A DNA stretch of 64,000 bases from Eublepharis macularius (lineage: Eukaryota; Chordata; Lepidosauria; Squamata; Eublepharidae). The DNA lies in assembly GCF_028583425.1 (NCBI RefSeq), contig NC_072801.1, positions 11,056,001 to 11,120,000 on the forward strand. The letters run 5' to 3'. Position numbers and translations under genes: made by a program. The notes beneath the pieces are model-generated. The model searched no databases. It was not told where the DNA came from and worked only from the letters and a program-made list of their open reading frames with translations. Below, piece by piece: positions 62,001-64,000 of this stretch (positions within the stretch are counted from its first letter, which is position 1; every line of letters starts with the position of its first letter).

Positions 62001-63331
62001 GGCGACCACTTCTCAGGTGAGCACTATCAAAGGAAGAGAGAGACTGAACACAGAACTCTCCTTTGCAGGTGGGAGAGAGGAGGACTGGAACTTGCATTAT
62101 TAGGTACTCCACACCAAGCAGAAAAACAGTAGGGCTGGAGATGGAGAATTATTTTTTAAGAGAGCTGAAAAACTGGTTTGAGAGCGGCTTCAATTCCTGC
62201 TGTGTGAACACCTAATTCAGAGGCAGATGTGGGATATGTTTTAGACCATGAGATTCAACGCCTCTTTTGCATCAACTCTGATGCGCTGAAAAACTATTCT
62301 CAAAGGAAAAAGAGTTTGCAGGTGGCTGCGCTGAGCCAAAGCAAAAAAACCCAAATCAAAAGCTGTGTCGTACCTTTCATTAGGCCCACCCTGGTTCACC
62401 CAAAACAGCTCCCCAGTTCTTCAGAGCACATCAACAGGCTAGATCCAGCCTGATTGTGATCCCTGGAGAACTTGGAAGTTTGCATACCTTTTTTGGGTTG
62501 GTCCTAATAAATGACATTATATGGATTTTGTTTAGGAAAGAAAACTAAAGCGAAGACTCCATATGAATAAATGTAGTTACAGGTTGTTGGGCTTTGTTTA
62601 CGGTCCACTCTTCCCATCCCCAGATTGAGCAAAACCGCAAACGGGAAGCAGAACTGCTGAAGCTGCGCCGCGAGTTGGAAGAGGCTGCCTTGCAGAGCGA
62701 GGCCACGGCTTCTACCCTGCGGAAGAAGCACACGGACGCCATGGCTGAAATGACCGAGCACCTGGAGAATCTGCAGAGGGTGAAGTCCAAGCTGGAGAAA
62801 GACAAGCAGGTCATGAAGGCGGAGATTGAAGACCTCAGCGCCAGCATGGAGACAGTCCAGAAATCCAAGGTATAAATAAAGGAAAGCCAAATAAAGTCTT
62901 CTAAGTCAGCAGGACAAAAATGACTCTTGGGGGTTGGTGAGGCTGTCAGCTTCCAGAAGAGTCGGGGCCAAGCTAGAAGTGACGAATGACACTTGAATGG
63001 CAAGTGCAAGTGAACAGGGAGGGATACACGTGAGTCTGTTCACTTCCCATTCAAGTGTCATTCGTCACTTCTAGCTTGGCCCTCAGTCTCTGTTCCTAGA
63101 GGCTTGCTCCTTGTTCCTTGCTTTGGCAATCCTATCCACACTACAGTTCTTGGGAAAGCAACAGATAAAACGGGCCTGTGTATGAGAACCTCTCTGCTGT
63201 GTTTTCCTTCCAGATGAATGCCGAGGCTCATGTCCGCAAACTGGAAGACAACCTGTCTGAAGCCAATTCCAGGCTGGCTGAGATGGAGAAGAACCAAGCT
63301 GAAATCAATGCAATTCGGACCCGGCTCCAAG
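28802..63331 (+). CDS. MYH16: Myosin heavy chain 16 (masticatory/superfast), 5' two-thirds, 30 coding exons
   Basis: Class II sarcomeric myosin heavy chain: an actin-activated ATPase motor that forms thick filaments with light chains; MYH16 is the jaw-closing-muscle isoform. The thirty exons listed separately give 3829 nt, i.e. 1276 codons plus one base, with no stop and GT-AG introns throughout. Seen: P-loop GESGAGKT (181-188), switch I NNNSSRFGK (237-245), switch II DIAGFE (460-465), lysine-rich loop 2 (KKQKRG), SH2/SH1 cysteines C691/C701, IQ region, invariant head-rod proline P833, then heptad-rich rod. Family length is about 1940, so some 660 residues lie beyond the window. The [16 protein letters not shown]-terminus and [13 protein letters not shown] loop match MYH16 as I remember it and differ from MYH6/7 and MYH15. 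Neighbour KPNA7 agrees. Confidence 0.95.
29517..29660 (+). CDS. MYH16: MYH16 coding exon 2
   Basis: 144 nt, phase 0, the usual size for this exon in sarcomeric MYH genes. Encodes [16 protein letters not shown] and LNEASVL at the start of the motor. Confidence 0.97.
29661..31016. other. MYH16 intron, left part, nothing recognised
   Basis: No gene or named repeat seen before the hAT-type MITE at 31017. Confidence 0.5.
31017..31242 (-). mobile_element. hAT-type MITE, copy 5
   Basis: Reverse orientation; flanks CATATGGC and GAAATGGC match at 6 of 8. In MYH16 intron 2 (coding-exon numbering), about 230 bp before coding exon 3. Confidence 0.88.
31473..31629 (+). CDS. MYH16: MYH16 coding exon 3
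   Basis: 157 nt, standard size. Encodes [19 protein letters not shown] and [16 protein letters not shown]. Ends in phase 1. Confidence 0.97.
31780..32760. other. Pyrimidine-rich intronic stretch, no gene
   Basis: About 1 kb of MYH16 intron with strong C/T bias on the plus strand and recurring CTGGCTGGC, CCTGGG and GCTTTCTCTGCTG words. It yields several open frames on both strands with no recognisable domain. Confidence 0.6.
31911..31953. repeat. Tandem repeat, CCCCTTG unit
   Basis: About six 7-bp units in a pyrimidine-rich stretch of MYH16 intron. Confidence 0.9.
32765..33013. repeat. Interspersed repeat with GGTTGCCA-type ends, copy 1
   Basis: Starts AGCAGGGCTGCCAGTCCCCT and ends GAGGACCTGGCAACCCT, inverted at its ends. 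Contains GTGATGTTACCACAC and a 14-C run at 32970-32983. Confidence 0.55.
33208..33370. repeat. Interspersed repeat with GGTTGCCA-type ends, copy 2
   Basis: AGTAGGGTTGCCAAGTCCCT, then AAGTGTGTGTGCGTACTC and TGACGTCATTTCCAGGGTGT. Related to the repeat at 32765-33013. Confidence 0.5.
33812..33839 (+). CDS. MYH16: MYH16 coding exon 4 (28-nt microexon)
   Basis: 28 nt encoding [10 protein letters not shown], the conserved tiny exon before the P-loop exon. CACACAG acceptor, GTAAGT donor. Too short to appear as an open frame on its own; identified by phase and family structure. Confidence 0.95.
34135..34335 (-). mobile_element. Old SINE fragment
   Basis: Minus strand: TCAAGGTCACCCAGTGGGC and TTTTATCCTCACTACAGCCC on plus are the family's conserved centre. 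Ends close to MYH16 coding exon 5. Confidence 0.55.
34374..34470 (+). CDS. MYH16: MYH16 coding exon 5 (P-loop)
   Basis: 97 nt. Carries the ATP-binding P-loop GESGAGKT (residues 181-188), then [15 protein letters not shown] leading into loop 1, which is short here (GKASADGK). Loop 1 influences nucleotide release in myosin II. Confidence 0.97.
34622..34714 (+). CDS. MYH16: MYH16 coding exon 6 (switch I, first part)
   Basis: 93 nt, standard size. Encodes [19 protein letters not shown] and ends in NNNSSRF, the first part of switch I. Confidence 0.97.
35179..35242 (+). CDS. MYH16: MYH16 coding exon 7
   Basis: 64 nt, standard size. Completes switch I (GKFIRIHFG) and encodes KLAGADIES. Confidence 0.96.
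35527..35625 (+). CDS. MYH16: MYH16 coding exon 8
   Basis: 99 nt, standard size. Encodes [19 protein letters not shown] and [13 protein letters not shown]. Confidence 0.97.
35850..36790 (-). mobile_element. L1-type LINE, 3' end, antisense to MYH16
   Basis: Minus strand encodes [13 protein letters not shown] and [11 protein letters not shown], same region of ORF2 as at 25.9-26.5 kb. Broken. Fills much of the intron before coding exon 9. Confidence 0.78.
37205..37395 (+). repeat. Interspersed repeat (SINE-like body)
   Basis: CTCAGCCTTCCATCCTTCTA, GGAAGGCAATGGCAAACCAC, CATGATGCGACGTCCCCCCA and GGGTCAGTAATGACTTGGTG form a known-looking reptile repeat body. No tRNA or 5S head seen. Confidence 0.6.
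37877..37980 (+). CDS. MYH16: MYH16 coding exon 9
   Basis: 104 nt, standard size. Encodes [19 protein letters not shown] and [13 protein letters not shown] of the upper 50-kDa domain. Preceded by a 2.25-kb intron carrying an antisense L1 fragment. Confidence 0.97.
38025..38215 (+). mobile_element. tRNA-derived SINE, near full length
   Basis: GCATCTGCTTTGCATGCCGA, GGTTCAGTCTCCAGCAT and the tail AAGGCAGCTTCATGTGT. A run of 16 G precedes it. 45 bp after MYH16 coding exon 9. Confidence 0.82.
38572..38755 (+). mobile_element. 5S-rRNA-derived SINE
   Basis: Begins with 5S rRNA-like sequence: CCTGATCTCATCAGATCTTA, GAAGCTAAGCAGGGTC, TTGGATGGGGGATCACC, then the family body CACTGGCAAACCACCTCTGC. Confidence 0.8.
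38787..38972. repeat. GTCCAGTAGCACC inverted-repeat family, copy 3
   Basis: AGAGTCCGGTGGCACCTATA paired with TATAGGTGCCACCGGACTCT. Immediately left of hAT-type MITE copy 6. Confidence 0.72.
38985..39244 (+). mobile_element. hAT-type MITE, copy 6
   Basis: Both termini present. The flanks carry a 14-bp direct repeat (GCATTTATGATGAC) that is offset by five bases on the right. About 180 bp before coding exon 10 of MYH16. Confidence 0.88.
39425..39563 (+). CDS. MYH16: MYH16 coding exon 10
   Basis: 139 nt, standard size. Encodes [19 protein letters not shown] and the hallmark [19 protein letters not shown]. Confidence 0.97.
39740..39945 (+). mobile_element. 5S-rRNA-derived SINE, well preserved head
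   Basis: GTCAGATCTCAGAAGCTAAG, GGGGTCAGCCTTGGTTAGTA and TTGGATGGGAGACCTCC follow the internal control region of vertebrate 5S rRNA (A box, intermediate element, C box) in order. Between MYH16 coding exons 10 and 11. Confidence 0.85.
39958..40177. mobile_element. Palindromic element 7, diverged
   Basis: About 220 bp, ends GGCGTTTTCACA and TGTGAAAACTGC, long inverted arms around a centre near 40055. Likely a diverged relative of the CpG-rich family; edges approximate. Confidence 0.65.
40940..41410 (-). mobile_element. L1-type LINE 3' UTR, antisense
   Basis: Poly(T) at 40943-40963 followed by TTGAAAATTTTTTATTGGG, i.e. a minus-strand poly(A) tail and AT-rich 3' UTR. A short repeat of flanking CTTATTAGTCACTTTTCT occurs at both ends (40922 and 41408), a good target duplication. 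Confidence 0.75.
42127..42395 (+). CDS. MYH16: MYH16 coding exon 11 (fused, switch II)
   Basis: 269 nt in one exon, equal to the 119 + 150 nt of two exons in cardiac and skeletal MYH genes as I recall them; the usual boundary would fall at 42245/42246. Encodes [26 protein letters not shown], and switch [11 protein letters not shown] at its end. Confidence 0.97.
42622..42816 (+). mobile_element. hAT-type MITE, copy 7, truncated
   Basis: Left terminus and both inner arms present; the right terminus is missing. About 225 bp after coding exon 11 of MYH16. Confidence 0.85.
42854..42897. repeat. Tandem repeat, 12-bp GGATCACTGCAT unit
   Basis: Just over three units, directly after the truncated hAT-type MITE. 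Confidence 0.9.
42940..43085 (-). mobile_element. Same SINE type, 3' part
   Basis: Minus strand; (AAC)n tail at 42947-42977, then ATACCGCCCACTCAGAGCGG and CACCCTGTGAGGTGGGTGGG. 5' part absent. Confidence 0.75.
43250..43441. mobile_element. CpG-rich palindromic element 2
   Basis: 192 bp, ends GGCCATTTTCAC and GTGAAAACGGCC, flanked by CCA on both sides. Core shares the GCGCAAAACTC theme with element 1 although the arms differ. In the intron before MYH16 coding exon 12. Confidence 0.85.
43630..43800 (+). CDS. MYH16: MYH16 coding exon 12 (relay helix)
   Basis: 171 nt, standard size. Encodes [19 protein letters not shown] and [19 protein letters not shown], the relay helix region. Confidence 0.98.
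43865..44014. mobile_element. CpG-rich palindromic element 3
   Basis: 150 bp, ends GGCCGATTCC and GGAATCGGCC as in element 1, flanked by CTT on both sides, 64 bp after coding exon 12 of MYH16. Confidence 0.88.
44164..44303. mobile_element. CpG-rich palindromic element 4
   Basis: 140 bp, ends GGCCTATTCC and GGAATCGGCC, flanked by CAG on both sides; its right CAG is also the left CAG of element 5. Confidence 0.88.
44307..44481. mobile_element. CpG-rich palindromic element 5
   Basis: 175 bp, ends GGCTGTTTCCACACGG and its complement, flanked by CAG on both sides, abutting element 4. Confidence 0.88.
44664..44800. repeat. GTCCAGTAGCACC family, copy 4 (diverged)
   Basis: Shares GGTAGCCGTGTTA, GCGTAAGCTTTTGTGAACCA and CTCATAAAAGATG with the family, more diverged. 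Confidence 0.5.
45073..45690. repeat. Large two-tier inverted repeat
   Basis: Outer arms (about 45073-45120 and 45645-45690, sharing TGTTGGGTCC and TAGTCTTACAAA complements) enclose a second, longer inverted repeat at 45389-45628 whose arms start AATGGCTGGTTTGAAAGCAC. Between MYH16 coding exons 12 and 13. Probably a fold-back DNA element, family unknown. Confidence 0.65.
45966..46145 (+). CDS. MYH16: MYH16 coding exon 13
   Basis: 180 nt, phase 0. Encodes [19 protein letters not shown] and the MYH16-type [13 protein letters not shown]. With the next exon it replaces a single exon of about 310 nt in MYH7-type genes. Confidence 0.97.
46553..46679 (+). CDS. MYH16: MYH16 coding exon 14
   Basis: 127 nt. 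Encodes [19 protein letters not shown] and the start of loop 2 (FKEEEGA). Ends in phase 1. Confidence 0.97.
47617..47678 (+). CDS. MYH16: MYH16 coding exon 15 (loop 2)
   Basis: 62 nt. Encodes the actin-binding loop 2 remainder, [19 protein letters not shown], with the expected lysine/arginine cluster. TCCTCAG acceptor, GTAAGA donor. Confidence 0.93.
47693..47912 (-). mobile_element. tRNA-derived SINE, near full length
   Basis: Minus strand: B box GGTTCAATCCCCATCACC and tail through GTGGCTTCAC. 15 bp after MYH16 coding exon 15. Confidence 0.78.
48334..48421 (+). CDS. MYH16: MYH16 coding exon 16 (site of the human inactivating change)
   Basis: 88 nt, standard size. Encodes [19 protein letters not shown] and [10 protein letters not shown], residues 649-677. 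Human MYH16 is inactivated by a small deletion near codon 660; this segment is open here. Confidence 0.97.
48480..49030 (+). mobile_element. CR1/L2-group LINE 3' end
   Basis: Encodes [35 protein letters not shown], and VFSLAVLEF, the end of a CR1/L2 reverse transcriptase. Tail is a GATTA repeat at 49012-49026. Confidence 0.75.
49136..49292. repeat. GTCCAGTAGCACC inverted-repeat family, copy 5
   Basis: AAGAGTCCAGTAGCACCTAT paired with GTGCTACTGGACTCTTGCTC. Between MYH16 coding exons 16 and 17. Confidence 0.7.
49582..49699 (+). CDS. MYH16: MYH16 coding exon 17 (SH1/SH2 helix)
   Basis: 118 nt, standard size. Encodes [19 protein letters not shown] with the SH2 (C691) and SH1 (C701) cysteines. 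Ends in phase 2. Confidence 0.97.
49725..50013 (+). repeat. Interspersed repeat with A-rich end
   Basis: ATTCAAGACAGATAAAAAGA, GCAGAACTCACTGCCACTAG and TAGCTTTAAAAGGCCAGGCA belong to a repeat common in reptile genomes; ends in AAAGTTAAAAAAAAAG. Family not named here. Confidence 0.55.
50236..50356 (+). CDS. MYH16: MYH16 coding exon 18 (converter)
   Basis: 121 nt. Encodes [19 protein letters not shown] and [10 protein letters not shown] of the converter. A codon shorter than the usual 124 nt. Confidence 0.97.
50560..51010 (+). mobile_element. LINE 3' end, L2-like
   Basis: AACCTGGTGGAACTCTCCGT, AGACAGAGATGTTCCACCAG, then TACCTCGCCCTGAGCCCATT and an AATAAATAAATAAA tail. Between MYH16 coding exons 18 and 19. 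Confidence 0.65.
51211..51347 (+). CDS. MYH16: MYH16 coding exon 19 (converter end, first IQ motif)
   Basis: 137 nt, standard size. Encodes [19 protein letters not shown] and the essential-light-chain IQ motif [11 protein letters not shown]. Confidence 0.97.
51395..51795 (-). mobile_element. tRNA-derived SINE split by another repeat
   Basis: Minus-strand SINE in two pieces (51395-51539 and 51717-51795) separated by the GTCCAGTAGCACC element at 51540-51720; the sequence GAGATGCCA is repeated at the two edges, consistent with a target duplication. Confidence 0.75.
51540..51720. repeat. GTCCAGTAGCACC inverted-repeat family, copy 6, inside a SINE
   Basis: Long copy beginning GAGGAGTCAGCCGTGTTAGT and ending GGACTCTTTACTATTTTGAG. 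The flanking sequences on both sides belong to one tRNA-derived SINE. Confidence 0.7.
52597..52678 (+). CDS. MYH16: MYH16 coding exon 20 (second IQ motif)
   Basis: 82 nt. Encodes the regulatory-light-chain IQ motif ([12 protein letters not shown]) and [10 protein letters not shown]. In MYH7-type genes this and the next exon are one 256-nt exon; here 2.9 kb of intron separates them. Confidence 0.96.
53335..53665. repeat. Imperfect fold-back repeat with CACGTG sites
   Basis: Segments around 53340-53375 (GACACGTGGAGG) and 53625-53660 (CCTCCACGTGTC) are complementary, and GAGTGCATTTA near 53415 pairs with TAAATGCACTC near 53539. Between MYH16 coding exons 20 and 21. Confidence 0.5.
53815..54060 (-). 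mobile_element. Old SINE fragment
   Basis: Plus-strand reading CCCATTTTATCCTCCCAACG, CTCAGGGTCACCCAGC, CTCTAACCACTACACAAC; a minus-strand copy of the same SINE group. Confidence 0.65.
54818..54893. repeat. Minisatellite, GGTGTGGGAGAAG core
   Basis: Four irregular units built on GGTGTGGGAGAAGGCAACA. Between MYH16 coding exons 20 and 21. Confidence 0.8.
55113..55349 (-). mobile_element. hAT-type MITE, copy 8
   Basis: Reverse orientation; 8-bp flanks GTCCTCAG and ATCCTCAG (7 of 8). About 250 bp before coding exon 21. Confidence 0.9.
55602..55775 (+). CDS. MYH16: MYH16 coding exon 21 (head-rod junction)
   Basis: 174 nt. Starts VKPLL, with the invariant proline (P833) at the head-rod junction, then heptad-rich S2 sequence ([16 protein letters not shown]). 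Sum with exon 20 is 256 nt. Confidence 0.97.
56133..56360 (+). CDS. MYH16: MYH16 coding exon 22 (S2 rod)
   Basis: 228 nt. Encodes [30 protein letters not shown] and [10 protein letters not shown]. Exons 22-24 sum to 420 nt, the sum of two exons (243 + 177) in MYH7-type genes. Confidence 0.97.
56513..56768 (+). mobile_element. hAT-type MITE, copy 9
   Basis: Both termini; flanks ATCACAAC and ATCACATC (7 of 8). Between coding exons 22 and 23, with very regular inner arms. Confidence 0.9.
56977..57081 (+). CDS. MYH16: MYH16 coding exon 23 (S2 rod)
   Basis: 105 nt, phase 0 both sides. Encodes [19 protein letters not shown] and KRALEELHQ. Confidence 0.95.
57733..57819 (+). CDS. MYH16: MYH16 coding exon 24 (S2 rod)
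   Basis: 87 nt, phase 0. Encodes [18 protein letters not shown] and LSTQIHE. The following intron carries a hAT-type MITE and an L1 fragment. Confidence 0.95.
58425..58747 (+). mobile_element. hAT-type MITE, copy 10 (long form)
   Basis: Both termini, flanked by a perfect 8-bp duplication GGTGGCAG. Contains TGACGTCA at 58691-58698. Between coding exons 24 and 25. Confidence 0.92.
58905..59292 (+). mobile_element. L1-type LINE, 3' end
   Basis: Encodes [34 protein letters not shown] and [13 protein letters not shown], the ORF2 C-terminus of an L1-like element. Between MYH16 coding exons 24 and 25. Confidence 0.78.
59978..60123 (+). CDS. MYH16: MYH16 coding exon 25 (S2 rod)
   Basis: 146 nt, standard size. 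Encodes [19 protein letters not shown] and [10 protein letters not shown]. Ends in phase 2. Confidence 0.97.
60270..60495 (-). mobile_element. 5S-rRNA-derived SINE
   Basis: Minus strand: CCTGGATAGTCCAGGTGAGT, GATCTCAGAAGCTAAGCAGG, TTGGATGGGAGACCTCC. Between MYH16 coding exons 25 and 26. Confidence 0.85.
60719..60809 (+). CDS. MYH16: MYH16 coding exon 26 (rod)
   Basis: 91 nt, standard size. Encodes [19 protein letters not shown] and LQRKLKEHQ. Confidence 0.96.
61081..61137 (+). CDS. MYH16: MYH16 coding exon 27 (57-nt rod exon)
   Basis: 57 nt, phase 0. Encodes [19 protein letters not shown], a near-invariant rod segment. Exons 27-29 together equal the 390-nt exon of MYH7-type genes. Confidence 0.95.
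61138..61929. other. MYH16 intron between coding exons 27 and 28
   Basis: No repeat family or conserved frame recognised. Confidence 0.5.
61930..62016 (+). CDS. MYH16: MYH16 coding exon 28 (rod)
   Basis: 87 nt, phase 0. Encodes [19 protein letters not shown] and [10 protein letters not shown]. Confidence 0.96.
62624..62869 (+). CDS. MYH16: MYH16 coding exon 29 (rod)
   Basis: 246 nt, phase 0. Encodes [32 protein letters not shown] and [14 protein letters not shown]. Confidence 0.97.
62965..63082. mobile_element. Palindromic element, GGGCCAAGC subfamily
   Basis: 118 bp, ends GGGCCAAGCTAGAAGTGAC and complement, different core from copies 1-2 (CACTTGAATGGCAAGTG). Flanks TCG and TCA. Just after MYH16 coding exon 29. 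Confidence 0.82.
63214..63331 (+). CDS. MYH16: MYH16 coding exon 30, last in window
   Basis: 118 nt. Encodes [19 protein letters not shown] and [13 protein letters not shown]; ends in phase 1 at a GTAGGA donor. The remaining rod exons lie beyond the window edge. Confidence 0.95.
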
Positions 63332-63537
63332 GTAGGATGCCCATCTCTTTCTTGGTGCCAAAGGCATATAGCTTTCAGGTGTTTTCCCATCATGGAACCT
63401 TTTCCACAAGGACTTGACTTCCTGGGAAACCCTGCACATTTGCCACTGAATCCTTGTGCATTGCAGAGGATTCTGAGTTATGGTTCTTAAGAAGCATCCG
63501 CTGGGCCTGTTGAGCCTCACCATCACTGACATGCCTG

Positions 63538-63727
63538 GGCCGTTCCCACATGGCTTACCCGAACCCGGAACACTGCGCAGCATGCCGAAAAAACTGCGGA
63601 AGATCGCGTTTTCTCTCGTGAGTTTTGCGCGATGTTGCGCAACTCATGAGAGAAAACGCGATCTTCCGCTTTTTTTTCGGCATGCTGTGCAGCGTTCCGG
63701 GTTCAGGTAAGCTGTGTGGGAATGGCC
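63538..63727. mobile_element. CpG-rich palindromic element 6
   Basis: 190 bp, ends GGCCGTTCCC and GGGAATGGCC, core rich in GCGC. Flanking triplets CTG and CCA do not match, so the target duplication has decayed or the edge is slightly off. Confidence 0.8.
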
Positions 63728-63844
63728 CCAGTCTCCCCTGTGGAATGTAGGGAAAGACTGGCAGTTTAAGGCAAGCTTGTTCGCCATTACTGATATTCTC
63801 CCGGAGGGAACCCTAGTACCACTTCCAAGCAACCACAGGGGAGA

Positions 63845-64000
63845 GGCTGTGGCTCTGTGGCAGAGCATCTGCTTTAGATGCAGAAGGCCCTAGGTTCAGT
63901 TTTCAGCATCTCCATGCAGAAGGACCAGGTACTGTGAAAGAACTCGGGTGGGGAACTACTACCAGTTAGAAAAGACAGAACTGACCTTGATGGACCAGAG
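63845..64000 (+). mobile_element. tRNA-derived SINE cut by the window edge
   Basis: GAGGCTGTGGCTCTGTGGCA, GCATCTGCTTTAGATGCAGA and GGTTCAGTTTTCAGCATC. Continues past the end. Confidence 0.8.

Noticed and set aside
28802-63331. Calling the myosin MYH6/MYH7, MYH7B or MYH15
   Set aside because: N-terminus, the [13 protein letters not shown] loop and KQSGVVDAHL segment match MYH16; the neighbour importin also points to the MYH16 locus.

Overview
This window is vertebrate nuclear DNA, most likely from a squamate reptile. It has long GT-AG introns, CR1, L1-like and L2-like LINE tails, tRNA-derived SINEs of the kind common in lizards and snakes, 5S-rRNA-derived SINEs, and many short fold-back DNA elements. 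The species cannot be named from sequence alone.

Two host genes lie head to head. On the minus strand at 2.5-23.1 kb is a complete importin-alpha gene, called KPNA7. Its ten coding exons join in frame, as I read the splice sites, to an open reading frame of 508 residues. On the plus strand from 28.5 kb to the right edge is the 5' two-thirds of a class II sarcomeric myosin heavy chain, called MYH16 (the masticatory or 'superfast' myosin). Thirty coding exons give 1276 uninterrupted codons, covering the whole motor, the light-chain-binding neck and the start of the coiled-coil rod; the gene runs off the window. KPNA7 and MYH16 are also neighbours in the same divergent arrangement on human 7q22, and this shared order supports both calls.

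Layout: 1-2.3 kb, downstream flank of KPNA7 with SINE pieces and two abutting palindromes. 2.49-20.37 kb, KPNA7 coding exons, with a fairly young but broken Ty3/Gypsy LTR element (5.04-9.83 kb) in one intron, antisense to the gene. 22.5-22.8 kb, a two-copy tandem duplication. 23.1-23.35 kb, a GC-rich stretch that is the likely KPNA7 promoter. 23.4-28.4 kb, intergenic, with a CR1 tail, SINE remains, a hAT-type MITE and an L1 3' end. 28.48 kb, a TATA box and noncoding first exon of MYH16. 28.8-63.33 kb, MYH16 coding exons with repeat-rich introns. 63.3-64 kb, intron with another palindrome and a SINE.

The most unusual structure is in the repeats. There are ten copies of a hAT-type MITE (ends CAGGGC...GCCCTG; several have perfect 8-bp target duplications), each with an inner inverted repeat. 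There is a CpG-rich palindromic family with 3-bp target duplications, two members of which sit side by side as CAG-element-CAG-element-CAG. Several further fold-back families are present. Nothing in the window looks like a new multi-gene system. The nearest to new biology are the intact MYH16 with an exon layout that differs from cardiac and skeletal MYH genes, and the dense fold-back elements within its introns.
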